Notes: generated from the sequence alone by a model not told the origin. A DNA stretch of 64,000 bases from Muriicola marianensis (GCF_014638095.1 NZ_BMFH01000001.1:744001-808000), one strand, 5' to 3'; positions 37,050 to 46,088 are shown, counted from the stretch's first letter. Numbers and translations are program-made.

Positions 37050-37082
37050 GTAAATTATGTATGTTAAAGAACTTATTTCAAA
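37050..37082 (-). promoter_or_regulatory. Promoter of the 6S RNA candidate
   Basis: On the minus strand TTTG (37079-37082, in the last codons of zapA) is followed after 21 bases by TAATTTAC (37050-37057), which matches TAnnTTTG except at the last two bases. It abuts the 5' stem of the RNA. Confidence 0.45.
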
Positions 37083-37369
37083 CTAAGCTTTTCGTTTACC
37101 AGCTGGTCGAGGGCCGTGAGTCGTTCCACGACTTCCCGGGTATCCTCTACTCTATCTATACCGCGTTGTTCGATTTTTGAAGCAAACTGCAAGGCACACA
37201 TAGCCAGTACATCCTGCTTATCCCTCACGGCATAATTCTGCTCAAATTTTTTGGCGAGTTGCTCGATATTCTTAGCGGCCTTTCGCAGCCCTTCTTCCTG
37301 ACTCGGGTCGATCGTCAGAGGGTAAACACGGTCTGCAATCGACAACTTGATTTTGAGTTTCTCCGCCAT
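37073..37369 (-). CDS. zapA: Cell division protein ZapA
   Basis: ZapA bundles FtsZ protofilaments at the division ring. This 98-residue protein has the ZapA N-terminal beta-hairpin (LKIKLSIADRVYPLTI), the IDPSQEEGLRKAAKNI helix and a long C-terminal coiled coil. It lies 12 bases after the coiled-coil gene on the same strand and is followed by the 6S RNA candidate. Confidence 0.92.
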   Translation of the reverse strand: MAEKLKIKLSIADRVYPLTIDPSQEEGLRKAAKNIEQLAKKFEQNYAVRDKQDVLAMCALQFASKIEQRGIDRVEDTREVVERLTALDQLVNEKLSLK

Positions 37370-37381
37370 ATGTTGAGTCCA

Positions 37382-37672
37382 CTATTCAGCGAGTTGGGAG
37401 ATACAATGGTCCAACTCCCTGATCAAGGTATTTATTTTGAGCTTGGCTTCTGTTTTATTGTTTTCACTGCCCAACATTGAATTTGCCAGCTTCAGGGATT
37501 CATATTTTTCCTCCCATTCTTTTACGGAGTTCTTTGTGGCTTCATGATCCTGTCTTATCTGGATCAATTCGTCCTCCAGTCTTCCTTTAGCTTGATTGAG
37601 CAATTCTACCTTGTGCAATAACTTACTGATCTTATTTTCAAGGGAATCAACTATATCAACCAATTCGCTCAT
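37382..37672 (-). CDS. Small coiled-coil protein upstream of zapA
   Basis: This is a 96-residue protein that is almost entirely coiled coil (~5-90), beginning MSELVDIVDSLENKISKLL. It is a conserved neighbour of zapA in flavobacteria in my knowledge, with no name I can defend; a ZapB-like division role is a guess from shape and position. The ATG at 37672 was chosen over an extension to 37735 because the -7 box TAACTTTG lies inside that extension. Confidence 0.75.
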   Translation of the reverse strand: MSELVDIVDSLENKISKLLHKVELLNQAKGRLEDELIQIRQDHEATKNSVKEWEEKYESLKLANSMLGSENNKTEAKLKINTLIRELDHCISQLAE

Positions 37673-37693
37673 AGGCAATCCAATGCTTTCAAA

Positions 37694-37724
37694 CAAAGTT
37701 AACATTCCTGGAACGACTTCGCAA
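37694..37724 (-). promoter_or_regulatory. Promoter of the coiled-coil/zapA genes
   Basis: On the minus strand TTG (37722-37724) precedes TAACTTTG (37694-37701, exact -7 match) by 20 bases, with the ATG 21 bases downstream. This is one of the better complete promoters in the window. Confidence 0.6.
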
Positions 37725-37849
37725 TAGTTTTTCAATTTATTCCTGCAGGTCCCGATTCCCGGGATTTTGGAGCTGGAGAATTGAGTTAACCTCCCAGTTT
37801 TATTTTAAAATATTCGCCCTATTATTTAATTTCGTGCCAACCCACGTCT

Positions 37850-39541
37850 ATGAAGAAGAGTCTCATCCTGCTTTGCCTTTTATCAGTGCAGCACATCCTG
37901 GGCCAGGAGAATTATCCCAGAGATGCCTTTCGATCCCCTCTGGATATTCCGCTCATCCTTGCGGGGACCTTCGGGGAACTTCGATCGAATCACTTCCATT
38001 CAGGGATAGACATAAAAACCCAGCAGCGTCAGGGCTTACCGGTGTATGCCATTGCCGACGGCACGGTCAGCCGGATAAAAGTATCCCATTGGGGGTACGG
38101 GAAGGCACTGTATATCGCCCATCCTAATGGCTATACTTCGGTCTATGCGCATTTACAGAAATTCAGTCCGGAAATCGAGGCCTTTGTAAAGGAAACCCAG
38201 TACCGCAACCGGTCCTATGAGATCGAGGTTTTCCCCGAATACGGTCAGCTCAGGGTCAGCAAGGATTCCCTGGTAGCCTATTCAGGAAATACCGGTGGAT
38301 CTTCTGGGCCCCATCTTCATTTTGAGATCAGGAGCAGCCTCACAGAAAGACCCACCAACCCTCTTCTCTACGGGTTAGATGTCCGGGATGCCACCAATCC
38401 CACCTTGGAGGCGCTTTATGCTTATCCCCTGTCCCGGGATGCCGTGGTCAACCAAAGTGAGGACAGGGTGCAACTGTCCCTGACCAGGCAGGACGATGGG
38501 TCTTACCTCGCTTCTGAGGTCGCAGCTATAGGCACCATCGGTTTTGGGGTGGCCGCATATGACCGGCAGGACCTGGCAGCCAATCAGAATGGGTTGTATG
38601 AACTCGAACAGAAAGTAAATGGCCGGGTTACTGCGGCTTTTGATTTCGATTCCTTTTCTTTTGGCGAGACCCGTTTGATCAATACCCTGATCGATTACGA
38701 ATATCTCTCAAAATACCGCAGGCGTATCCAGCGCTGTTATAAGTTGAATGGAAATGATCTGAGTATCTATAAGCAGCTGGAAAACGATGGCAAACTATCT
38801 GTTTTGCAGGGAATGAACTACACTGTAGAGATCACCCTTAAAGACCTTGCCGGCAATACCAGCAGGGTTGTGATCCCCGTGGTGGGAAGAAGGGAAATAC
38901 CTCAGGAAAAGAAAGAGGTCCAAAAGACAGATCATTATATCTCTGCGGGCAAACCCAATAATTTCGACCTGGGTAAGGCCAGGGTTTTCTTTCCCGCCAA
39001 TACATTTTATGAGGATTTCTACATAGACCTGCAGTCGAGTAACGATACCATCACCGTCCATAACAACTCCGTTCCGGCACACAAGAACTTCACGCTTACC
39101 TTTGATACCCAGGGGTATGACGAGGAATTCCTCAAAACCGCATTCATCGCCCGTCTGGATGAGCGTTTGAGACCGGATTACATGAAGACCTACAAGAGAG
39201 GCAATACTTTTTCTACGCGGACGAGATCATTGGGCACCTATACCCTGGCCCGGGATACGGTTCCGCCGACCATCCGGCCAAAGAATTTCAAATCGAAACA
39301 ATGGCTGACCAATTACAGATACCTAAGCCTGCTCATTTCGGACGACCTAAGCGGGATAGCTTCCTATGAAGCTACTCTTAACGGGGAGTGGATCCTGATG
39401 GAATACGAGCCCAAGAACAACACCATCACCTATAACTTTGACGACAAGATCCTGGATAAGAAGCAATGCGATCTCAAAGTAGTGGTCACGGACAATGTCG
39501 GGAATTCCACTACCTTTACGAGTAGTTTTTTCAGAAGTTAG
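37850..39541 (+). CDS. Secreted M23 family metallopeptidase
   Basis: The 563-residue protein has a signal peptide to about residue 18. The lysostaphin-type domain includes NHFHSGIDIK (zinc ligands His50 and Asp54) and SGPHLHFEIRS (~154-164) with the HxH motif. A long C-terminal region (~200-563) has Ig-like or beta-sandwich strands, including a DTVPPTI/LSDDLSGI pattern. It probably cleaves peptidoglycan cross-links. TAATTTCG, near a -7 box, lies at 37827-37834. It may be cotranscribed with the TonB receptor that follows. Confidence 0.9.
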   Translation: MKKSLILLCLLSVQHILGQENYPRDAFRSPLDIPLILAGTFGELRSNHFHSGIDIKTQQRQGLPVYAIADGTVSRIKVSHWGYGKALYIAHPNGYTSVYAHLQKFSPEIEAFVKETQYRNRSYEIEVFPEYGQLRVSKDSLVAYSGNTGGSSGPHLHFEIRSSLTERPTNPLLYGLDVRDATNPTLEALYAYPLSRDAVVNQSEDRVQLSLTRQDDGSYLASEVAAIGTIGFGVAAYDRQDLAANQNGLYELEQKVNGRVTAAFDFDSFSFGETRLINTLIDYEYLSKYRRRIQRCYKLNGNDLSIYKQLENDGKLSVLQGMNYTVEITLKDLAGNTSRVVIPVVGRREIPQEKKEVQKTDHYISAGKPNNFDLGKARVFFPANTFYEDFYIDLQSSNDTITVHNNSVPAHKNFTLTFDTQGYDEEFLKTAFIARLDERLRPDYMKTYKRGNTFSTRTRSLGTYTLARDTVPPTIRPKNFKSKQWLTNYRYLSLLISDDLSGIASYEATLNGEWILMEYEPKNNTITYNFDDKILDKKQCDLKVVVTDNVGNSTTFTSSFFRS

Positions 39542-39545
39542 GCTC

Positions 39546-42014
39546 TTGAACCCCTTCAGACTATTACTGTTTTCCCTTTTTTTCTGTTTCGCCTGTACTT
39601 TGTCCGGACAAACGGCAACGATCACGGGTATCGTCCTCGGCCAGGAGAACCAACCCCTCAGCAATGTGAATATAATGGCGGGAGGCAGGGGAACGACCAC
39701 TGACCTCAACGGGTTTTACCTGCTGGAGGTCGAATCAGAAGTGGTCCTGACCGTAATCTTCACCCACCTCGGCTATGAACGGATCGAACTGCGTGACCTT
39801 ATCCTGACCTCAAACCAGGTGTTTGCTTTTAATCCGGTGATGAAAACAAACGCCATCCAAATAGACAGTGTGGAGGTTACAGCCAGCAGCACCAGGGCCA
39901 TATCCGGAATCTCCAACCTTTCCCCGGAAATGGCCCGACAGATCCCGGGAGCCAATGCCGGGGTTGAAAATCTGTTAAAACTCTTACCAGGAGTGTTTGC
40001 CAATAATGAACTCAGCACACAATACGGTGTCAGGGGAGGGAATTACGATGAAAATCTGGTATATGTCAACGGTATTGAAGTATACAGACCACAACTGCTG
40101 CGATCAGGGCAACAGGAAGGCTTCAGCTATGTGAATCCCACTATGGTTGAGCGGCTTTATTTCTCCCCCGGAGGTTATCAGGCGCGATATGGGGACAAGC
40201 TCTCCTCCGTCCTGGACATCTCCTACAAGACACCCACCCGTTTTGCCCTTCAGGCCGAGGCCAGCCTGCTGGGCTTGAGCACCACCCTGGAAACCCGGTC
40301 TGAGGACAGGAAATTCAGTGCCCTGATGGGGTTTCGCTACCGGGATAACAGCCTGCTCGTGAACAGCCAGGAGACCAGGTCGACATTCAATCCCCTGTTC
40401 ACGGACCTTCAGGGTGTCCTGACCTACAGGTTCTCCTCTCGCTTTCACCTGAATTTCCTTGGATATCTCGGCCTTAACAGGTACCGAAACCGACCTGTTT
40501 CCAGGCAGACGAATTTCGGAACCCTGGCCAATCCACAGGCCTTGCAGGTATTTTATCTCGGAAGAGAAGAGAATTCTTTTGCCTCCGGAATGGGAGCGAT
40601 CAAGGCCGACCTGTTTCCGACCGAGTCCCTGTCCCTGACTTTCTACTCCGCCATCAACCATTCCGTGGAAGAGGAGTATTCTGATGTGATCGCCCAATAC
40701 GAGCTGGGAGAAATAGAAACCGACCTGGGCAGTAATTCGCTGGGGGAGATTACCTCCTCCCGGGGGATAGGATCTCAGTACAACCGGGCTCGAAATGATC
40801 TGGATGCCCTGATCCTCACCCTGGCCCACCGGGGCCATCTCAACAAAGGGAGCGGCCAGCTTTCCTGGGGACTGAAATATACTTATGAGGATGTGAGAGA
40901 CCAGATCAGGGAATCAGAATTTATTGATTCGGCAGGCTTTTTCATCAGGCCCCCGAGAGAGGAGTTCAACAATAATCAGCCTGAAGAACCCTTTACAGCC
41001 CCCCTGGTGGCTTATAATGCCGTTAGCGCGCGCAATTTTACACAGACAAATCGAATTCAGGGATTTATCGAATATACAGACAGGTTGAAAGCAGGTAAAC
41101 ACCTGCTGAACTATTCGGTCGGAGTCAGGTCTCATCACTGGGTCCTCCGGGGAGAGGGTGTTGAGAGGAAGGCCCAGACGGCCTTGAGTCCGCGAGTACA
41201 GATCTCCTTAAGGCCGGATTGGGAGAAAGACGTTATTTTCAGGCTGTCATCAGGCATCTACCAGCAACCTCCATTTTACCGGGAGTTGAGGAATTCGGAA
41301 GGACTGATCGTTTCGAATGTCAAAGCCCAGAAATCGGCTCACCTCCTGCTGGGAGCAGAACACAGTTTCAGGATCTGGGACCGGCCTTTCAACCTTCAGA
41401 CTGAGATTTATTACAAAGATCTCTGGGATGTGAACACGTACACCCTGGAAGACGTGCGGATCCGCTATGTTGCCAATAATGATGCCGAGGCCTATGCCTA
41501 TGGGGCAGACCTTCGACTCTACGGGGCATTTATTTCGGGGACGGAGTCCTGGATCAGTTTGGGATTTCTGAAAACCATGGAGAACTGGGATGACAGGGGG
41601 TTTATATCCAGGCCGACAGACCAGCGATTTAAAGCAGCAATTCTATGGCAGGATTATGTACCTGACTTACCTCAACTGAGGATGTACCTGAACCTGGTGT
41701 ACAGCACAGGCGTTCCTGGCGGGTCGCCCAGTTACACAGACCCTTATTTTTTCCAGAACAGGCTCAGGGATTACAAACGGGCCGATTTGGGAATTTCTCA
41801 TATTTTTGTAGACGAAAACACCTTTCTCAAGGAGGGTCATTGGCTGAAGAATTGCAAGGAATTACAGGTTGGTCTGGAGATCTTCAACCTGTTCAACAAC
41901 CAGAATTCCATCACCAATACCTGGGTCAGGGATGTGGACAGCAAGGCTGAATTCGCTGTACCCAACTTCATGACCTCCAGGATCCTGAATGTTAAACTAA
42001 GAATGCGGTTTTAG
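39546..42014 (+). CDS. TonB-dependent receptor with carboxypeptidase-like N-terminal domain
   Basis: This outer-membrane protein is about 822 residues. The signal peptide ends at LSGQ. A carboxypeptidase-like regulatory domain (~20-100, with ATITGIVLGQENQPLSNVNI) is followed by the plug with NLSPEMARQIPGANAGVENLLKLLPGV, and by a large beta-barrel ending with aromatic KLRMRF. The start is uncertain: an ATG at 39495 is in frame but lies inside the M23 gene and adds a poor signal; the TTG at 39546, four bases after the M23 stop, gives a clean signal peptide. The ligand is unknown; no SusD gene is adjacent. Confidence 0.86.
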   Translation: MNPFRLLLFSLFFCFACTLSGQTATITGIVLGQENQPLSNVNIMAGGRGTTTDLNGFYLLEVESEVVLTVIFTHLGYERIELRDLILTSNQVFAFNPVMKTNAIQIDSVEVTASSTRAISGISNLSPEMARQIPGANAGVENLLKLLPGVFANNELSTQYGVRGGNYDENLVYVNGIEVYRPQLLRSGQQEGFSYVNPTMVERLYFSPGGYQARYGDKLSSVLDISYKTPTRFALQAEASLLGLSTTLETRSEDRKFSALMGFRYRDNSLLVNSQETRSTFNPLFTDLQGVLTYRFSSRFHLNFLGYLGLNRYRNRPVSRQTNFGTLANPQALQVFYLGREENSFASGMGAIKADLFPTESLSLTFYSAINHSVEEEYSDVIAQYELGEIETDLGSNSLGEITSSRGIGSQYNRARNDLDALILTLAHRGHLNKGSGQLSWGLKYTYEDVRDQIRESEFIDSAGFFIRPPREEFNNNQPEEPFTAPLVAYNAVSARNFTQTNRIQGFIEYTDRLKAGKHLLNYSVGVRSHHWVLRGEGVERKAQTALSPRVQISLRPDWEKDVIFRLSSGIYQQPPFYRELRNSEGLIVSNVKAQKSAHLLLGAEHSFRIWDRPFNLQTEIYYKDLWDVNTYTLEDVRIRYVANNDAEAYAYGADLRLYGAFISGTESWISLGFLKTMENWDDRGFISRPTDQRFKAAILWQDYVPDLPQLRMYLNLVYSTGVPGGSPSYTDPYFFQNRLRDYKRADLGISHIFVDENTFLKEGHWLKNCKELQVGLEIFNLFNNQNSITNTWVRDVDSKAEFAVPNFMTSRILNVKLRMRF

Positions 42015-42017
42015 AAA

Positions 42018-42659
42018 ATGGAGTTTATTAAAAGGTTCTTATTCGTCCTCTTCCTGTTTCAGGGGTTCATTCTGATCGGACAAAAGAACATCTATGAGAG
42101 CGACAGGTTTGAGGATCTGAGTTCTGACCACAAAATTCTGGCGATCCTGCCTTTTTTCACCAATCTTGAACTCAAGGAAAATGCTGATGGTTCAGACCTG
42201 AACAAACTGGAAGAAAGGGAGGGATATGCCGTGCAGGACGCCCTGGAAACCTATTTCGGGAGGGGTAAGAAAAGGAAGAAATTTTCCGTGGATTTTCAGA
42301 ATACTAAAAACACCAATGCCATCCTCTCACAGAACAACATCACCTATTCCAATATCGACACCTACACCATAAAACAGCTCAGTGAGATCCTGGATGTAGA
42401 CGGTATCGTGAGCGGGAATATGGATCTGAATATCCTGCTCTCCGAGGGTATCCCTTCTGATTTCAGTTTTATCGATTACCTGCTCGGAGATGCCAATTAC
42501 GGCCGAATCGGTATCAAGGTCAGTGACGGGAAGACCGGAAAGCTGCTCTGGAAATACGAAAAGGAGATCAATAAGAAATCGGGGAGGAATACTACCGACC
42601 TGATTGAATCCATGATGAAAAAGGCGACCAGAAAGTTTCCCTATGACAAGGAACGCTAA
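42018..42659 (+). CDS. Secreted protein of unknown function, CsgG/TolB-N-like in style
   Basis: The protein is 213 residues with a signal peptide (~1-20). Strand KILAILPFF, the helix EEREGYAVQDALETYF, the DGIVSGNMDLNIL strand and a terminal KTGKLLWKYEKEI resemble the alpha-beta fold of CsgG/FlgO-type lipoproteins, but the first cysteine needed for lipidation is absent. It starts three bases after the TonB receptor and its stop overlaps that of the convergent cysteine desulfurase by four bases. The match is by eye, not a recognised family. Confidence 0.6.
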   Translation: MEFIKRFLFVLFLFQGFILIGQKNIYESDRFEDLSSDHKILAILPFFTNLELKENADGSDLNKLEEREGYAVQDALETYFGRGKKRKKFSVDFQNTKNTNAILSQNNITYSNIDTYTIKQLSEILDVDGIVSGNMDLNILLSEGIPSDFSFIDYLLGDANYGRIGIKVSDGKTGKLLWKYEKEINKKSGRNTTDLIESMMKKATRKFPYDKER

Positions 42660-43825
42660 GTGATCATTGGCGCTTTTTCGTCCTTGCTGAATTCCTTCAA
42701 CACCTCCACGGTGTAATCAATGTCCTCTTTTGTATTGTAGATAGAAAAAGAAAATCTCACAGAAGGGTTTTTCAGTTCTTCCTTTGTGAGGATCTGGTTG
42801 AGCACATGAGAACCGGTGTCACTTCCGGATTGACAGGCGCTTCCTTTCGAGCAAGCGATCCCTTTTATGTCAAGATGGAACAAGAGCATCAGGGCTTTTT
42901 CCTGTGAGATAGGCAACCTGACGTTGACCAGGGTATAGGTACTTTTCTCCATATCTCCCGAAAGCCCGTTGAATGCAGCATCCGGGAAAGCCTTTTTGAT
43001 AGAATCTATGAAATACTTTTTCAGGGATGCCACATACTCCCTTTCCTCATCCAGGTTATCATAAGCCAGGACAAAAGCTTCTTCCAGGCCTACAATGTTG
43101 TGGAAGGGTTCCGTTCCTGCCCGGTATCCCCTTTCCTGGGAACCTCCCACTATCATGGGTTTCAGGCCCGAATTTTTTCTGATATAAGCAAAGCCTACAC
43201 CTTTTGGGCCGTGGAATTTATGGGCCGCGGCGGTCATGAAGTCGATAGGTATCTCCTGCACGTCCCAGGGATAATGGCCGATGGACTGCACAGTGTCTGA
43301 GTGCAGATAGGCTTCGTTTTCCCGGCATAAGGCCGAAACCGCTTTCATATCGATCTTATTGCCGATCTCATTGTTGATGTGCATCAGGCTCACCAGTTTC
43401 TGCCCCTTCTCAGTTTCCAACAGGGATTTAAGATGGTCCAGATCCGGATTTCCATCGGCTGATAAGCGGACGTAATGCACCTTCACCCCTGCCTGAGCCT
43501 CCAGTTCTTCCACTGTATGCAGCACGGCGTGGTGTTCCACACGCGAAGTGATGATGGTATCTACCCCTAAGTCGCGCACCGCACAACGCAGGATCATGTT
43601 ATCTGCTTCGGTTCCCCCTGACGTGAAAATGATCTCAGAAGGCTGCGCATTGAGATACTTGGCAATGGTCTTTCTGGCTGTTTCAATGGCCGTCTTGGCC
43701 GTCCTTCCAAAGCCGTGGGTGGAAGAGGGATTTCCATAACAATTGGCCAGGGCCGATTGCATTTTCTCTATCACCTCATCCCTGACTCGGGTCGTAGCTG
43801 CATTGTCCAGATATATTTGCTTCAT
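42656..43825 (-). CDS. Cysteine desulfurase (NifS/IscS type)
   Basis: The enzyme removes sulfur from cysteine for iron-sulfur clusters and tRNA thiolation. The 389-residue protein shows IYLDNAATT at the start, AAAHKFHGPKGVGF with the PLP lysine, and CSKGSACQSGS with the catalytic cysteine near residue ~325. It is closer to IscS/NifS than SufS in the short active-site loop motif. Its sulfur could serve MnmA. An exact -7 element is at 43853-43860. Confidence 0.93.
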   Translation of the reverse strand: MKQIYLDNAATTRVRDEVIEKMQSALANCYGNPSSTHGFGRTAKTAIETARKTIAKYLNAQPSEIIFTSGGTEADNMILRCAVRDLGVDTIITSRVEHHAVLHTVEELEAQAGVKVHYVRLSADGNPDLDHLKSLLETEKGQKLVSLMHINNEIGNKIDMKAVSALCRENEAYLHSDTVQSIGHYPWDVQEIPIDFMTAAAHKFHGPKGVGFAYIRKNSGLKPMIVGGSQERGYRAGTEPFHNIVGLEEAFVLAYDNLDEEREYVASLKKYFIDSIKKAFPDAAFNGLSGDMEKSTYTLVNVRLPISQEKALMLLFHLDIKGIACSKGSACQSGSDTGSHVLNQILTKEELKNPSVRFSFSIYNTKEDIDYTVEVLKEFSKDEKAPMIT

Positions 43826-43852
43826 GATCGATCCTCATTTAAAAAACCGGTT

Positions 43853-43860
43853 CAAAAATA
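43853..43860 (-). promoter_or_regulatory. Promoter -7 element of the cysteine desulfurase gene
   Basis: TATTTTTG on the minus strand, 27 bases before the ATG. No -33 element is evident at standard spacing. Confidence 0.45.
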
Positions 43861-43927
43861 AAGGAAAATAACCAAAATTCTCCTGAAAGGAGAGAGAATA
43901 CCCTAGGTTTTTCCTCTCAATTTGTTT

Positions 43928-43935
43928 TACTTTTG
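43928..43935 (+). promoter_or_regulatory. Promoter -7 element of the lipoprotein gene, probably leaderless
   Basis: TACTTTTG ends four bases before the ATG at 43940. If used, the transcript would start at or next to the start codon. Confidence 0.45.
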
Positions 43936-43939
43936 AGCC

Positions 43940-44446
43940 ATGAAGAACAAGGTAATCCTGCTCCTGTCCCTTTTCCTGTGGGCTTGTAATGACGGTGATC
44001 TCGAGATCGCTTCCATCGACTTTGATGACATCTCCCTTCAGACCTGTGAAACCACAGTGACCACAGGGACCACCGTCTTTTTCAAAATCGATGGAGATGA
44101 AAGCCTGATCCTGGACTTGCAGGATGGGATCCTGGCCAACGAAGAATCACAGGATACGATCATTAGTACTATTCCCGGGCAGAGTACCCTGGTGTACAGA
44201 ATTTTCAGCGGGACGGTTACCAAGAATTACTTCTGTGATGCCATTCCACCTGCAGAACCTACGGTAGAGGAAGAAATAGAGGCGGTTAGCGGGGAGGTCC
44301 TGGTGAGCACGGTGAGAAATGCCTTGGATACGCTCCAGTTCGACCATACCATACAGCTTAGGAATATCACCCTGATCAATGCTCAGGGCGAGAGAATCAC
44401 GGACACGAGCATTGACGATTTCGGCACAGTGTCAACAAAACAGTAA
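43940..44446 (+). CDS. Small lipoprotein of unknown function
   Basis: The protein is 168 residues. The signal peptide ends in a lipobox with Cys16 (WACNDGD); the following acidic NDGDLE is compatible with the flavobacterial surface-export tag. The rest is beta-rich and acidic, with a second Cys pair (TCE, FCD). It shows no motif I can name. It converges directly on the Smr gene: the two stop codons are adjacent. Confidence 0.62.
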   Translation: MKNKVILLLSLFLWACNDGDLEIASIDFDDISLQTCETTVTTGTTVFFKIDGDESLILDLQDGILANEESQDTIISTIPGQSTLVYRIFSGTVTKNYFCDAIPPAEPTVEEEIEAVSGEVLVSTVRNALDTLQFDHTIQLRNITLINAQGERITDTSIDDFGTVSTKQ

Positions 44447-45004
44447 TCAATTCTCCCTGGGATTCTGCAGGATATAGGCTTCGGTGGCCCCCAGGCCGTA
44501 CTTCTGATAATCGGCATCGTAATAGTTGATCTGTGGATAACGGCGCAGCAGAAAGCCGAGCTCTTCTTTTAATACCCCTGCCCCTACTCCGTGAATAAAA
44601 ACTACTTTCCGGATATTCTTCCTCAGGGCAAATTCCAGTTGTCTTTTTGCCGTGTCTATCTGTATATTGAGCATGTCGAAATTGCTCATCCCCCTGGTAT
44701 CAGGCACCAACTGATGGATGTGCAGGTCTACCTCCATGGCTGGGACATCACGTTCCTTTTTCTTGGAAACCCTGACACCCGGTTTCCGGCTTACTTCCTT
44801 CTCCAGACGGGAGGCGTTCACCTCATCGGAGCTCACCCGGATGCTCTGCTGTCCTTCTACCAGAATGATTTCCTGAGGAGTAAATTCCAGTTCGAAATCC
44901 TCATCCGTCCTGATCCTGATCACATCCTTACCGATTCGCATGACGATCCCCTCAATGGAATCATCGAGTACCTGTACCCTGTCACCTATTTTTAGTTCTC
45001 CCAT
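44447..45004 (-). CDS. DUF2027/Smr domain protein
   Basis: The protein is 185 residues. The N-terminal part (~1-65) starts with GELKIGDRVQVLDDSIEGIV, a small beta domain of the DUF2027 type. The C-terminal part (~90-180) is a Smr domain with VDLHIHQL and VFIHGVGAGVLKEEL motifs. Smr domains can nick or bind branched DNA or RNA; in MutS2 they resolve recombination intermediates or act on ribosomes. Here the domain stands alone, without MutS2. Its nucleic-acid target is unknown. Confidence 0.82.
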   Translation of the reverse strand: MGELKIGDRVQVLDDSIEGIVMRIGKDVIRIRTDEDFELEFTPQEIILVEGQQSIRVSSDEVNASRLEKEVSRKPGVRVSKKKERDVPAMEVDLHIHQLVPDTRGMSNFDMLNIQIDTAKRQLEFALRKNIRKVVFIHGVGAGVLKEELGFLLRRYPQINYYDADYQKYGLGATEAYILQNPREN

Positions 45005-45088
45005 ATATGCCAGAAAATAATGCCGGGTTTTATTTTCATTCCCTAAAAATAATAGTATTTTTCGGTTGGAGAATGATAAACAAGACCA

Positions 45089-45388
45089 GTGAATCTCATC
45101 CCATTCCTATTTGCAGCCAAAGATCTCATGCTACCTTGTCTGAGCAAACAATTGCTCGGGATGGATTGCCCCGGATGTGGTATTCAAAGATCTGTGTGGC
45201 TTTTATTTCAGGGTGAATTCCTGGCAGCGTTCAAAATGTACCCTGCCATCTATCCTATCCTTGGTTTATTTGCCTTTCTCCTGCTCGATCAGTTTTACAA
45301 AATTAAATACGCCAATACCGTCAGCATCGTGCTTATGATCTCAAGTGTGGCAATGATCCTGGCTAATTTTGTTTATAAACTCCTCTAA
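45089..45388 (+). CDS. DUF2752 membrane protein
   Basis: The protein is 99 residues with two or three membrane segments. The family motif MDCPGCGIQRSVWLLFQGEF (Cys27, Cys30) and AAFKMYPAIYP follow an N-terminal PC (Cys17). The function is unknown. The start is a GTG (45089); an ATG at 45128 would remove the first 13 residues but keep the motif. It is the first of three consecutive small membrane proteins with conserved cysteines. Confidence 0.72.
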   Translation: MNLIPFLFAAKDLMLPCLSKQLLGMDCPGCGIQRSVWLLFQGEFLAAFKMYPAIYPILGLFAFLLLDQFYKIKYANTVSIVLMISSVAMILANFVYKLL

Positions 45389-45400
45389 CCAAAACTTTTT

Positions 45401-45733
45401 ATGGAACAACAAAAACTACCTAACGTAACCATCGCTATTGTCCTCGCTATCCTGTCTTATCTGTGTTGCTGTATCTATGGGATTCCGGCTATCATCATGT
45501 CGGGGATTGGGTTGTATCTCGTAAAAAAAGACGAGAAGACACTCATGGAAAACCCGGAGGGCTATTCTAATCAGGGTCAGCTCAGGACGGCTAAGATCCT
45601 GGTCATCATAGGGCTTGTCCTCGGGGTCTTGTACCTGTTCTGGACCATCTACCAGATTCAGGCCATGGGAGGCTGGGAAGAAGCCATGAGAAGATCGCAG
45701 GAGATGATGGAGCAATTCGGTATAGAAGAATAA
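45401..45733 (+). CDS. CCC-motif membrane protein 1
   Basis: The protein is 110 residues with two membrane segments (~10-40, ~65-90). Three consecutive cysteines (22-24) lie in the first, in the pattern LSYLCCCIYGIPAI that names the family. It begins MEQQKLPNVT, which resembles the MNQQSLPGAS start of its neighbour, so they are paralogues. The function is unknown. Confidence 0.75.
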   Translation: MEQQKLPNVTIAIVLAILSYLCCCIYGIPAIIMSGIGLYLVKKDEKTLMENPEGYSNQGQLRTAKILVIIGLVLGVLYLFWTIYQIQAMGGWEEAMRRSQEMMEQFGIEE

Positions 45734-45750
45734 CCAACTAATAACAGATC

Positions 45751-46059
45751 ATGAATCAACAATCACTGCCCGGAGCCAGCAACGCACTGACGATGGGGAT
45801 ACTTTCCGTAGTACTCACCCTGCTTTGCTGCGGGCCTTTCGGGATCATCTTTACCATCCTCGGCCTGAACAGTGCCAGTAAGGCGGAACGTATTTATAAA
45901 GAAAATCCCGGGATGTACACCGGATATGAAAATGTAAAGACAGGGCGGGTTTTGTCTTATGTCGGACTGGCACTTGCCCTCCTGTATATCGTCTTTATCA
46001 TCCTGTATTTCGGGGCCATCATCGCCCTGATCTCGGCTGGTGAATTCGATAACTTTTAA
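45751..46059 (+). CDS. CCC-motif membrane protein 2
   Basis: The protein is 102 residues, similar in size and layout to the previous gene, with a CC pair at 26-27 (TLLCCGPFGIIFTILGL) and a second membrane segment near ~70-95. The intervening cytosolic loop shares the KAERIYKENPGMYTGYENVKTGR pattern. It is followed by a strong terminator (46063-46088), closing the three-gene unit. Confidence 0.75.
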   Translation: MNQQSLPGASNALTMGILSVVLTLLCCGPFGIIFTILGLNSASKAERIYKENPGMYTGYENVKTGRVLSYVGLALALLYIVFIILYFGAIIALISAGEFDNF

Positions 46060-46062
46060 AAG

Positions 46063-46088
46063 AAAACCCCGGACATCCGGGGTTTTTG
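46063..46088. terminator. Bidirectional terminator between the CCC-motif genes and recQ
   Basis: The 10-bp perfect stem AAAACCCCGG/CCGGGGTTTT with loop ACAT has T on both strands. It serves convergent transcripts from both sides. Confidence 0.85.
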
